Source: Erythrobacter oryzae
Lineage (GTDB): Bacteria > Pseudomonadota > Alphaproteobacteria > Sphingomonadales > Sphingomonadaceae
DNA: 64,000 bases
Direction of reading: 5' to 3'
Assembly: GCF_030271515.1 (NCBI RefSeq)
Contig: NZ_JASCXI010000003.1
Span: 701,631 to 765,630 of the forward strand
Shown here piece by piece: positions 22,567-30,715 of the stretch. The position numbers and the translations under genes are program-made. The notes under the pieces were generated by a model, which saw only the letters and a list, made by a program, of their open reading frames with translations, was not told where the DNA came from and did no database searches. The first letter of the stretch is position 1. The number at the start of each line of letters is the position of its first letter.

Positions 22567-23007
22567 ATGCCCCCCAAAAACGCCCCCTCCGCCGCCACCC
22601 GTAAGGCCATATCGGCGCTGCTTGCCCCGCCCCGTGTGGAACGATTGGGGCCGATCGCGGGCCGCTTCATCCACGCCCTCCGGCTGATCGCTGTGCATGA
22701 TCGGGTAGGGCGCGATCCGGTGCCCGAACTCGCGGCGCGGCTCGGGAGCGTCGAGGTTGCGGCCAAGGCGCTGATCATGGCGCAGGCGATCGCCGCGACC
22801 TGGCCCGAGAACATTGCCGTTTCGCGCTTCTGCTGCCGCCTGCTCAGCCATGACGAGGCGACCATCGGCGCGGTCGTCGACGCGGCGGCCGAAGGCGACC
22901 GGCGCGGGTTCGAGGCCGCGCTTGACGGGCTGGTCAGGGCCGAGCGCGCGCACCGCTTGTGGGAGGCGGCGCTCGCCCTCGCCGACGCCGAGATCCGCGC
23001 GCTCTAG
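22567..23007 (+). CDS. Uncharacterised 146-aa helical protein
   Basis: I do not recognise a family. The protein is Ala/Arg-rich and predicted all-helical, with no signal peptide or membrane helix. Segments that may be conserved are IAGRFIHALRLIAVHDRVGRDP, SRFCCRLLSHDEATIGAV (adjacent cysteines at about 94-95) and EAALDGLVRAERAHRLWEAA. GAGG precedes the ATG. The Fur-like box upstream suggests iron regulation. It is followed 39 bp later by gltX, with which it may be co-transcribed. Confidence 0.6.
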   Translation: MPPKNAPSAATRKAISALLAPPRVERLGPIAGRFIHALRLIAVHDRVGRDPVPELAARLGSVEVAAKALIMAQAIAATWPENIAVSRFCCRLLSHDEATIGAVVDAAAEGDRRGFEAALDGLVRAERAHRLWEAALALADAEIRAL

Positions 23008-23046
23008 CGCTTGCGGGTGAGGGCGGGGCGCTCTACCGCGCGTGGC

Positions 23047-24393
23047 ATGACCACCACCCGCTTTGCCCCCTCGCCCACCGGCCGGCTGCATGTCGGCAAC
23101 ATCCGCACCGCGCTCCACAACCGGATGCTGGCGCGGCAGGCGGGCGGGACCTTCATCCTGCGCATTGACGACACCGATGCCGAGCGAAGCCGCGAGGACT
23201 ATGTCGAGGCGATCCGCGCGGACCTCACGTGGCTGGGGCTGACTTGGGACCGCGAGGAACGCCAGTCGGCGCGGCTCGATCGCTACGAGGCGGCTTTCGC
23301 AGCGCTGCGGGCGGCGGGGCGGATCTATCCCTGTTACGAGAGCGCGCAGGAGCTCGAGGTCAAGCGCAAGATCCAGCTCTCGCGTGGCTTCCCGCCAATC
23401 TACGACCGCGCGGCGCTGGCGCTGACCGAGGCCGAGCGTGCTGCGAAGGAGGCGGAGGGCGTCCAGCCGCACTGGCGCTTCCTGCTCGATCACGCGGAGC
23501 CCATCGCATGGGAGGACGGCATCCGAGGCGCGCAGAAATTCGACCCCGCGCAGCTCTCCGACCCCGTCATCCGCCGCGCTGACGGATCGTGGCTCTACAT
23601 GATGCCGAGCGCGGTCGACGACATCGACATGGGCGTGACGCAGGTCCTGCGCGGCGAGGACCATGTGTCAAACACTGCCGTTCAAATTCAGATCTTTACC
23701 GCGCTTTATGCTGCACAATTTGCTGCAGCAAAACCGCTCCCCGCTTTCGCGCACGAGGCGCTGCTGGTGGGGCGCGAGGGCAAGCTGTCGAAGCGGCTCG
23801 GGTCGCTCGGCTGCGACGCCTTCCGCGAGCGCGGGATCGAGCCCGAGGCGATCATCGCGCTGCTCGCCCGGCTGGGCACATCGCAGCCAGTGGAGCCTAT
23901 CGCGGACCGTGCGGCGCTGACCGCGAGCTTCGATCTTGCGACCTTCGGGCGTGCGCCCGCGAAGTTCGACGAGGAGGATCTCGACAGGCTCAACGCCGGG
24001 ATCGTCCACCAGCTGCCGTTCGAGGCGGTCGCTGAGCGCCTGCCCGCAGGCATGGATGCCGCCGGCTGGCACGCGGTGCGCCCGAACCTCGCCCATATCG
24101 GCGAAGCGGCGGAATGGTGGCGGCTCGTGACCGGCCCGATCACCCAGCCGGAGTTCTCGCAAGAGGACAAGGCCTTCCTCGCCGCCGCTGCCGCCGCGCT
24201 CACCTGGGGCGACAACCCGTGGGCCGCCCTCACTGCCGCGCTCAAGGATAGCACCGGCCGCAAAGGCAAGCCGCTGTTCCTGCCGCTGCGTCAGGCGCTC
24301 ACCGGAATGGATCACGGCCCGGACATGGGCGAGCTGCTCCCCCTCATCGGCGAGGCCGAAGCCCGCGCGCGCCTCGCCCGCGCCGCCGCTTAG
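23047..24393 (+). CDS. gltX: Glutamyl-tRNA synthetase
   Basis: Class I aminoacyl-tRNA synthetase charging tRNA-Glu (and possibly tRNA-Gln, since many alphaproteobacteria have two GltX proteins). 448 residues. The start MTTTRFAPSPTGRLHVGNIRT places the HIGH motif as HVGN near residues 15-18. The KMSKS loop is KLSKR with Lys246 and Lys249. Also conserved are IDDTDAERSREDYVEAIRADLTWLGL and LRGEDHVSNTAVQ. The Shine-Dalgarno sequence is weak. The C-terminal anticodon-binding part is shorter than in the main GluRS, so this may be the second paralogue. Cytoplasmic. Confidence 0.93.
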   Translation: MTTTRFAPSPTGRLHVGNIRTALHNRMLARQAGGTFILRIDDTDAERSREDYVEAIRADLTWLGLTWDREERQSARLDRYEAAFAALRAAGRIYPCYESAQELEVKRKIQLSRGFPPIYDRAALALTEAERAAKEAEGVQPHWRFLLDHAEPIAWEDGIRGAQKFDPAQLSDPVIRRADGSWLYMMPSAVDDIDMGVTQVLRGEDHVSNTAVQIQIFTALYAAQFAAAKPLPAFAHEALLVGREGKLSKRLGSLGCDAFRERGIEPEAIIALLARLGTSQPVEPIADRAALTASFDLATFGRAPAKFDEEDLDRLNAGIVHQLPFEAVAERLPAGMDAAGWHAVRPNLAHIGEAAEWWRLVTGPITQPEFSQEDKAFLAAAAAALTWGDNPWAALTAALKDSTGRKGKPLFLPLRQALTGMDHGPDMGELLPLIGEAEARARLARAAA

Positions 24394-24513
24394 CGCGCGC
24401 GCACCCGGTTCGATAAGCGTCCTCCACGGGTCGGCCAGCGGCGTGGGGGCGGCTTGCGCGGCCCCTGCGGCTCATCCATCAAGCCTTCCGGAAATCTCTG
24501 AGGGGCGAGGGCG

Positions 24514-27500
24514 ATGAAAGGCATTCTTCTGGGCGCGGGCAGTCTGCTCGCCATGATCGCAAGCCCGCTGGCGGCGGAAGAGGGCTACTATCAGCACCCC
24601 GCGGCGAGCGGCGACGTGCTCGTCTTCGCCAGCGAGGGCGACCTGTGGCGCACGGGCCGCAATGGCGGCAGCGCGGTGCGGCTCACCAATGACGAGGGCG
24701 AGGAGAGCGAACCGGCGATCTCCCCCGATGGCCGCATGATCGCCTTCACCGCCAGCTATGACAGCAACAATGACGTCTACGTCATGCCCGTCGCCGGGGG
24801 ACGCCCGCGCCGCCTGACCTATGAGGGCGGGGCGGTGCGCACCATCGGCTGGACGCCCGAGGGGCGCGTGATCTACTCCTCGGCGATCACCGGGGCGGGG
24901 CAGGGCGAAGTGCTTTACACCATCGACCCCGCCGGCGGCGAGGCGAGCGCGATCCCGCTGTGGCGCGCCAACGACGCGGCCTTCGGGGCGGACGGCAAGA
25001 CGCTGTTCTTCACCCGCCGCGGCCTCTTCGCCCGCGCCCGCGACAACGCCGTGCTCTATCGCGGCGGCGGGATGGAGCAGCTGTGGCGCTGGCAGACCGG
25101 GAGCGACGCCGAGGCCGTCCAGCTCCTCGCCGATTTCGGCGCGCCGATCCGGATGCCGATGGCCGCAGGCGGGCGCGTCTATTTCATCTCCGACAAGAGC
25201 GGCAAGGACGCGGTCTGGTCGGTCGCCGAGGATGGCGGCGATGTCCGCCAGGTCTCGCCCGAACTCCCCTTCCCCGTGCTTCAGGCCAGCATCGATGGCG
25301 GCGCGGTGTTCCTCCAGAACGGTGCCGATCTCCATGTCTTCGATATCGCCGGGGGCACGGTGACGAAGCTCGCGATCGACCTCGTCACCGACCGCGAACA
25401 GACCCGCGAGCGCGCGATCGACGATCCGATGCGCTGGTTCGAGGCGGCGCGGATTTCGCCCAACGGCGAGACCGTGGCGGTCACCGCGCGCGGCCGCGCC
25501 GCGCTGGCCGCGCCGGGCGATCTGCGCCGGATCGAGCTCCCCGTGCCGCTCGCCGCCCGCGCGCGGCAGGCGGTGGTGGCACCGGGCGGCAAGGAGGTCT
25601 TCGCGGTGCTCGATCAGGGCGACCGCGGCGACATTTTCCGCATGCCCGCCGATGGCACCGGCACCCCCGTAGCCGTCACCAAGGGCTATGACGCCTACAT
25701 TTGGTCCTTCGCCCTCGCGCCCGATGGCAAGACCATGGTGGTGTGGGACAAGGAGGCGCGGCTCCAGAAGGTCGATGTCGCCACCGGCAAGGTGACGCTG
25801 CTGGCGCGCAATGCCAGCGGGGCGGACGATGCCTTCTCCGACCTCGTCTTCTCGCCGGATTCGAGCCACATCGCCTATGCCGAGGTGGCGCTGACCAATG
25901 GCGGCAACACCGCCGACATCATGATCCAGAACCTCGCTACGGCTGCGCGCGTGCAGGCGACCTCGGGCAAGTATCACAACTACGCCCCCGCCTTCGCGCA
26001 TGACGGGGCGTGGCTCTATTTTATCTCCGACCGCAATTTCGACCCCGAGCCCGGCGGGCCATGGGGCGATCGCAACATGGGTGCAGGCTTCCCCGAGCGG
26101 GGCGAGCTCTATGCGCTCCAGCTCGACCCTGCCTCGCCGTTCCGGATGCGCGCGGACAACGAGCTGACGCGGACGGCAGACGAGGACAAGGAAAGCGCGT
26201 CCGCAGGCGATGCCGCGCCGGAGAAGAAGGACGAGCCCAAGGGCAAGGGCAAGAAGGGCGCGAGCACCCCGCCCAAGCCCTCGATCGTGCTTGAGGGCGT
26301 TGCCGCGCGGCTCTGGAAGCTGCCGGTCAAGCCGGGGGTCGAGGGCCTGCTGCTGGCCTCGGACAAATTCCTCTACACCCGCCGCGGCGATGATCTGGTC
26401 TCGATCGCGATCGACAAGAAGGACCCGCGCGAGGAGGTCTTTGCGGCCGGCGGGATCGACATGGAACTGTCGGAAGACCGCCAGAACGCGCTGGTGCTGA
26501 GCGGCACCTCCGAAAAGCCCGTGCTGGCGCTGGTGCCCGCTGCGGCCAAGTTCCCCGACAAGCCCGCGCCCAATCAGGTGCGGCTGGGCGACTGGCGGCT
26601 GACCATCGACCCGCGCGCCGAGTGGCGGCAGATGTTCATCGACGCGTGGCGCCTGCGCCGCGATTTCCTCTACGATCCGGCCTTGCGCGGGGTCGACTGG
26701 AACGCCGTGCGCGCCGCGCGCGAGCCCTTCCTCGACCGGATCGGCAGCCGCTCGGAGCTCGATACGGTGCTCGGCGAGATGTCGGCGCAGGTGGGCGTGC
26801 TCCACAGCCAGATCGGCGGCGGCGACCAGCGTTCTGACCGCGAGAACCCGGCGATGGCTTTCCTCGGCGCGAAGGTGACGCCGGTGGCGGGCGGGCTCAG
26901 GATCGACAGCATCCTGCGCGCCGAGGCCGACCTCGTCGACCGCCTCCCGCCGCTGCGCCGCCCGGGCGTGGACGTGAAGGAGGGTGATGTGATCCGGCTG
27001 GTCGATGGCCGCGCTGTCGCCAGCCTCGCCGACCTCCAGACCGCGTTCGCGACCAAGGCCGGGCAGCAGGTGCGGCTCGATCTCACCCGCGCGGGCCGCT
27101 CCATGAGCGCGATTGTCGAGCCGATGACGCAAGGCGGTTACCGCGAGGCGCATTACGCCGATTTCGTGCAGGGCAAGATTGCCGAGGCCGCGCGGCTTTC
27201 GGACGGGAAGATCGGCTATCTGCACCTGCGTTCGATGGGGCCGGATGATCTCGCCAGCTTCGCGCGCGACTTCTTCCCGCAGCTGGACAAGCCGGGGCTG
27301 ATCATCGACGTGCGCGGCAACAATGGCGGCAATATCGACAGCTTCATTGTCGCCGCGCTGCTGCGCAAGGCGTGGGGCTTCTGGGCGCGGCCCGACGGCA
27401 CCGGCATTCCCACCACCAACATGCAGAACGCCTATCGCGGCCATGTCGTGGTGCTGGTGGACGAGCGCACCTATTCCGACGGCGAGACCTTTGCCGCGGC

Positions 27501-27837
27501 GATCAAGTCGCTCGGGATCGCGCCGCTGGTCGGCACGCGGACGGCGGGCGCGGGGGTGTGGCTCTCGGACCGTTCGCCGCTTGCCGACCGGGGCGTCGCG
27601 CGGATTGCCGAGAGCGCGCAATTTGCGGCTGACGGGCGCTGGATCGTCGAAGGCTACGGGATTGCGCCCGATGTCGAGGTGGAGAACCTCCCCCACGCCG
27701 CCTTCAAGGGCACCGATGCGCAGCTGGCGGCGGCGGTCGGCCTGCTTGAGGAAAAGATCGCGCGCGAGCCGGTGCTGCCGCTCAAGCCGCGGCCTCTCGG
27801 CCCGCTCGGCACCCCGGCGGAGGACGTGAAGCGCTAG
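24514..27837 (+). CDS. Tricorn-protease-like S41 family peptidase
   Basis: 1107-residue exported peptidase with a signal peptide (MKGILLGAGSLLAMIASPLAA). The N-terminal beta-propeller has TolB/WD-like blades (EPAISPDGRMIAFTASYDSNNDVYVMP; APDGKTMVVWD; FSPDSSHIAYAEV). A charged linker (residues about 560-590, KKDEPKGKGKKG) leads to a second propeller remnant, then the Tricorn core helical domain with His764 in LHSQIGGGD. A PDZ domain spans about 785-870, and the S41 catalytic domain contains YSDGETF with the likely nucleophile Ser988 and Asp989. Family members degrade peptides from larger proteases. Probably periplasmic. No accessory genes of a Tricorn system are adjacent. Confidence 0.92.
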   Translation: MKGILLGAGSLLAMIASPLAAEEGYYQHPAASGDVLVFASEGDLWRTGRNGGSAVRLTNDEGEESEPAISPDGRMIAFTASYDSNNDVYVMPVAGGRPRRLTYEGGAVRTIGWTPEGRVIYSSAITGAGQGEVLYTIDPAGGEASAIPLWRANDAAFGADGKTLFFTRRGLFARARDNAVLYRGGGMEQLWRWQTGSDAEAVQLLADFGAPIRMPMAAGGRVYFISDKSGKDAVWSVAEDGGDVRQVSPELPFPVLQASIDGGAVFLQNGADLHVFDIAGGTVTKLAIDLVTDREQTRERAIDDPMRWFEAARISPNGETVAVTARGRAALAAPGDLRRIELPVPLAARARQAVVAPGGKEVFAVLDQGDRGDIFRMPADGTGTPVAVTKGYDAYIWSFALAPDGKTMVVWDKEARLQKVDVATGKVTLLARNASGADDAFSDLVFSPDSSHIAYAEVALTNGGNTADIMIQNLATAARVQATSGKYHNYAPAFAHDGAWLYFISDRNFDPEPGGPWGDRNMGAGFPERGELYALQLDPASPFRMRADNELTRTADEDKESASAGDAAPEKKDEPKGKGKKGASTPPKPSIVLEGVAARLWKLPVKPGVEGLLLASDKFLYTRRGDDLVSIAIDKKDPREEVFAAGGIDMELSEDRQNALVLSGTSEKPVLALVPAAAKFPDKPAPNQVRLGDWRLTIDPRAEWRQMFIDAWRLRRDFLYDPALRGVDWNAVRAAREPFLDRIGSRSELDTVLGEMSAQVGVLHSQIGGGDQRSDRENPAMAFLGAKVTPVAGGLRIDSILRAEADLVDRLPPLRRPGVDVKEGDVIRLVDGRAVASLADLQTAFATKAGQQVRLDLTRAGRSMSAIVEPMTQGGYREAHYADFVQGKIAEAARLSDGKIGYLHLRSMGPDDLASFARDFFPQLDKPGLIIDVRGNNGGNIDSFIVAALLRKAWGFWARPDGTGIPTTNMQNAYRGHVVVLVDERTYSDGETFAAAIKSLGIAPLVGTRTAGAGVWLSDRSPLADRGVARIAESAQFAADGRWIVEGYGIAPDVEVENLPHAAFKGTDAQLAAAVGLLEEKIAREPVLPLKPRPLGPLGTPAEDVKR

Positions 27838-28674
27838 TCAGCCGCCCATCCGCGCGGCGTGCCAGGCGATGTGATCGGCCATGAAGGTCGAGATGAAGAA
27901 GTAGGAGTGGTCGTAGCCCTCCTGCATCCGGATCGTCGCCGGGATGCCGGCGGCGGTGCAGGCGGCTTCGAGCAGCGGGGTGCGCAGCTGGCCTTCGAGG
28001 AAGTTGTCGGCGCTGCCTTGGTCGACCAGCAGTTCGGGCAGGCGCGCGCCGGCCTCGATCAGGGCGACGGCGTCGTATTCGGCCCACGCCGCGCGATCTT
28101 CGCCGAGATAGCGGCCCAGAGCCTTCTCGCCCCACGGCACCTGCGAAGGCGCACAGATCGGGGCGAAGGCGCTGACCGAGCGGAACCGGCCGGGATTGCG
28201 CAGGGCGATGGTGAGCGCGCCGTGGCCGCCCATCGAATGGCCGGTGATCCCCTGCCGCGCCATGTCGGCGGGGAAGTGCTCGCCGACGAGGGCGGGCAGT
28301 TCGGCCTCGATATAGGAGCGCATCCGGTAGTGCTTGGCCCAAGGCTCCTCGGTGGCGTCGACATAGAAGCCCGCGCCCTTGCCGAAGTCATATTCCTCGG
28401 GCGCGTCGGGCACGTCGTCACCGCGTGGGCTAGTGTCGGGGGCAACGAGGATCACGCGGTGCGCGGCGCACGCGGCGCGGTATTCGCCCTTTTCCATGAC
28501 GTTCGCGTGGGTGCAGGTTAGCCCCGAAAGATACCACAGCACCGGCAGCCGCTCGCCCGGGGCGTGATCGGGGACGAAGACCGCGAAGGTCATGTCGGTC
28601 CAGGTCGCATTGCTGGCATGGCGGTAGACGCCTTGCGTGCCGCCGTGGCTGCGGGTTTCGGACAGGGTTTCCAT
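27838..28674 (-). CDS. fghA: S-formylglutathione hydrolase
   Basis: Serine hydrolase completing glutathione-dependent formaldehyde detoxification (S-formylglutathione to formate plus glutathione). 278 residues from the ATG at 28674. Catalytic triad candidates are Ser147 in GHSMGGHGA, Asp223 in VDQGSADNF and His256 in YDHSYFF. The family segment LSGLTCTHANVMEKG is present, as is PDTSPRGDDVPDAPEEYDFGKGAGFYVDAT. It abuts the Tricorn-like gene tail-to-tail with no gap. The formaldehyde dehydrogenase partner is not in the window. Confidence 0.96.
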   Translation of the reverse strand: METLSETRSHGGTQGVYRHASNATWTDMTFAVFVPDHAPGERLPVLWYLSGLTCTHANVMEKGEYRAACAAHRVILVAPDTSPRGDDVPDAPEEYDFGKGAGFYVDATEEPWAKHYRMRSYIEAELPALVGEHFPADMARQGITGHSMGGHGALTIALRNPGRFRSVSAFAPICAPSQVPWGEKALGRYLGEDRAAWAEYDAVALIEAGARLPELLVDQGSADNFLEGQLRTPLLEAACTAAGIPATIRMQEGYDHSYFFISTFMADHIAWHAARMGG

Positions 28675-28775
28675 GGGCTCGGTCTCCGGTGAATCAGCGC
28701 GCGCGGGGTAGGGCTTGGTGATGGAGAGGGCAAGGCCACTACCCACCCGCGCGGCCGCATGATACGCGGACGCCC

Positions 28776-30560
28776 ATGAGCAACAGCGAGGCAAGACAGG
28801 TGTCGCCCATCGTCGAGCTGGCGCGGCGCGATCCCGCCGCCGCCGCCGCCGAGCTGCGCGCCATCACCGCGCGCAACCCGGCCGACGCAGGCGCGCACCG
28901 GATGCTCGGCCGCCTGCTGCGCCAGCTCGGGCGCGACGAAGAGGCCGCGCGCGCCGAGATGGACGCGGTCCGCGCCGCTGCACACGATCCGCGGATGATC
29001 GCGATTGCGCAGGCGCTGCTCGCAAACGACCTCTCCACCGCCGAAGCGGGCTTGCGCCAGCGCCTCGCCGCGCAGCCGACCGATGTCGCCGCGATCCGCA
29101 TGATGGCCGAGCTGGCGGGCCGGATCGGACGCTACAAGGATGCCGAGAACCTGCTGCGCCGCGCGGTCGAGCTTGCCCCCGGTTTCACCGCCGCGCGGGC
29201 GAACCTCGCGATCGTGCTCTACAAACAGAGCCGCTTCGCCGAGGCGGGGGCGGTGCTGGAGCAAGTGCTGGCAGAGGACCCGGCCAACACCAGCAGCCGC
29301 AATCTGCTCGCCGCCACGCTCGGGCGCATCGGCGATTATGACGAGGCGATCGCGATCTATGGCGAGCTTGCGCAGAGCTTCCCCGATCATGCCAAGCTGT
29401 GGATGAGCTACGGCCACCTGCTCAAGACCGTCGGGCGGCTCGAGGAAAGCATCGCCGCCTACCGCCGCGCGCTGGCGGCCGAGCCCCATCTGGGCGAGGT
29501 GTGGTGGAGCCTTGCCAACCTCAAGACGGTGACCTTCGACGATGGCGACATCGCCGCGATGGAGGCGGCCCTGACGGCAGAGGTGTCTGACGAGGACGCC
29601 TTCCACCTGCACTTCGCGCTGGGCAAGGCCTATGGCGATCGCAAGGCGGCGGCGGACAGCTTCCGCCACTATGCCGCCGGAAACGACCTGCGCAGCCGCG
29701 AGCTGGCCTATGATCCGGACACCACCACGCGGCAGGTCGACCGGGTGATCGAAGTCCTCACCCCCGAATTCCTCGCCGCGCGGCAGGACGTGGGCGACCC
29801 CGCGCCCGACCCGATCTTCATCCTCGGCCTGCCGCGCGCGGGATCGACGCTGCTCGAGCAAATCCTCTCGAGCCATTCCGCTATCGAGGGCACGATGGAG
29901 CTGCCCGACATCCCCGCTATCGCCATGCGCGAGGCCAAGGCAGGCGGCGATGCGCGCGACTGGCCCGGCGCGGTGGCCGCAATGCCGCCTGGGCCCTTCG
30001 CCGAGCTGGGCGCCGAATTCCTCGAGCGCACCCGCGTCCAGCGCAAGACCGGCAAGCCGTTCTACATCGACAAGCTGCCCAACAACTGGAGCTATGCCGG
30101 GCTCATCCACCTGATCCTGCCGAACGCGAAAATCATCGACGCGCGGCGCAATCCGATGGACTGCTGCTTCTCGAACTTCCGCCAGCACTTCGCCAAGGGG
30201 CAGGCCTTCACCTATTCGCTCGATCACATCGGCCGCTACTATGCCGATTATGTGCGCGCGATGGACCATTATGACCGCGTGCTTCCGGGGCGCATCCACC
30301 GGGTGATCCACGAGCGCGTGCTCGACGATCCCGAAGGCGAGGTGCGCGCGATGCTCGGCTATCTCGGCCTGCCCTTCGAGGAGGCGTGCATGGAGTTCCA
30401 CCGCAACACCCGCGCGGTGCGGACCGCGTCCTCGGAGCAGGTCCGCCGCCCGATCAACCGCGACGGCATGGGCCAGTGGGAGCCCTATGACCAGTGGCTC
30501 GGCCCCTTGCGCGAGGCACTCGGCGATCTGGTCGAGACCTACGCCGACCGGCCGGCCTGA
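28776..30560 (+). CDS. TPR-repeat sulfotransferase family protein
   Basis: 594 residues. The N-terminal half (about 10-290) is a TPR solenoid: units such as AAELRAITARNPADAGAHRML, YKDAENLLRRAVELAPGFTAAR and LEESIAAYRRALAAEPHLGE. The C-terminal half is a sulfotransferase-like domain opening with the PAPS-binding loop FILGLPRAGSTLLEQILSSHS (about 350-369) and a later segment DARRNPMDCCFSNF matching the 3'-phosphate-binding region. Family members of this TPR-sulfotransferase architecture are common in alphaproteobacteria, with unknown acceptors (glycan, lipid or protein). No signal peptide, so cytoplasmic. Divergent from fghA with about 100 bp between starts. Confidence 0.88.
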   Translation: MSNSEARQVSPIVELARRDPAAAAAELRAITARNPADAGAHRMLGRLLRQLGRDEEAARAEMDAVRAAAHDPRMIAIAQALLANDLSTAEAGLRQRLAAQPTDVAAIRMMAELAGRIGRYKDAENLLRRAVELAPGFTAARANLAIVLYKQSRFAEAGAVLEQVLAEDPANTSSRNLLAATLGRIGDYDEAIAIYGELAQSFPDHAKLWMSYGHLLKTVGRLEESIAAYRRALAAEPHLGEVWWSLANLKTVTFDDGDIAAMEAALTAEVSDEDAFHLHFALGKAYGDRKAAADSFRHYAAGNDLRSRELAYDPDTTTRQVDRVIEVLTPEFLAARQDVGDPAPDPIFILGLPRAGSTLLEQILSSHSAIEGTMELPDIPAIAMREAKAGGDARDWPGAVAAMPPGPFAELGAEFLERTRVQRKTGKPFYIDKLPNNWSYAGLIHLILPNAKIIDARRNPMDCCFSNFRQHFAKGQAFTYSLDHIGRYYADYVRAMDHYDRVLPGRIHRVIHERVLDDPEGEVRAMLGYLGLPFEEACMEFHRNTRAVRTASSEQVRRPINRDGMGQWEPYDQWLGPLREALGDLVETYADRPA

Positions 30561-30576
30561 CCGCGCTGGAATGATG

Positions 30577-30590
30577 TGACAAATTTGTCA
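30577..30590. promoter_or_regulatory. Perfect 14-bp palindrome upstream of the TonB-dependent receptor
   Basis: TGACAAATTTGTCA is self-complementary over all 14 bases and lies 126 bp upstream of the receptor start in a short AT-rich gap. It looks like a regulator operator. No cognate regulator is adjacent. Confidence 0.5.
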
Positions 30591-30715
30591 TAGCGCGCAA
30601 GCAAAGTTCGCAATTCGGACCTTTCGGATGCGACGCCGCTTGGCAATCGCGGCTGGCTGTGGCGGTTTGTTGCGGGGATCGGACAGACTGCCATAGGGAG
30701 GCGGCATTGACACGC

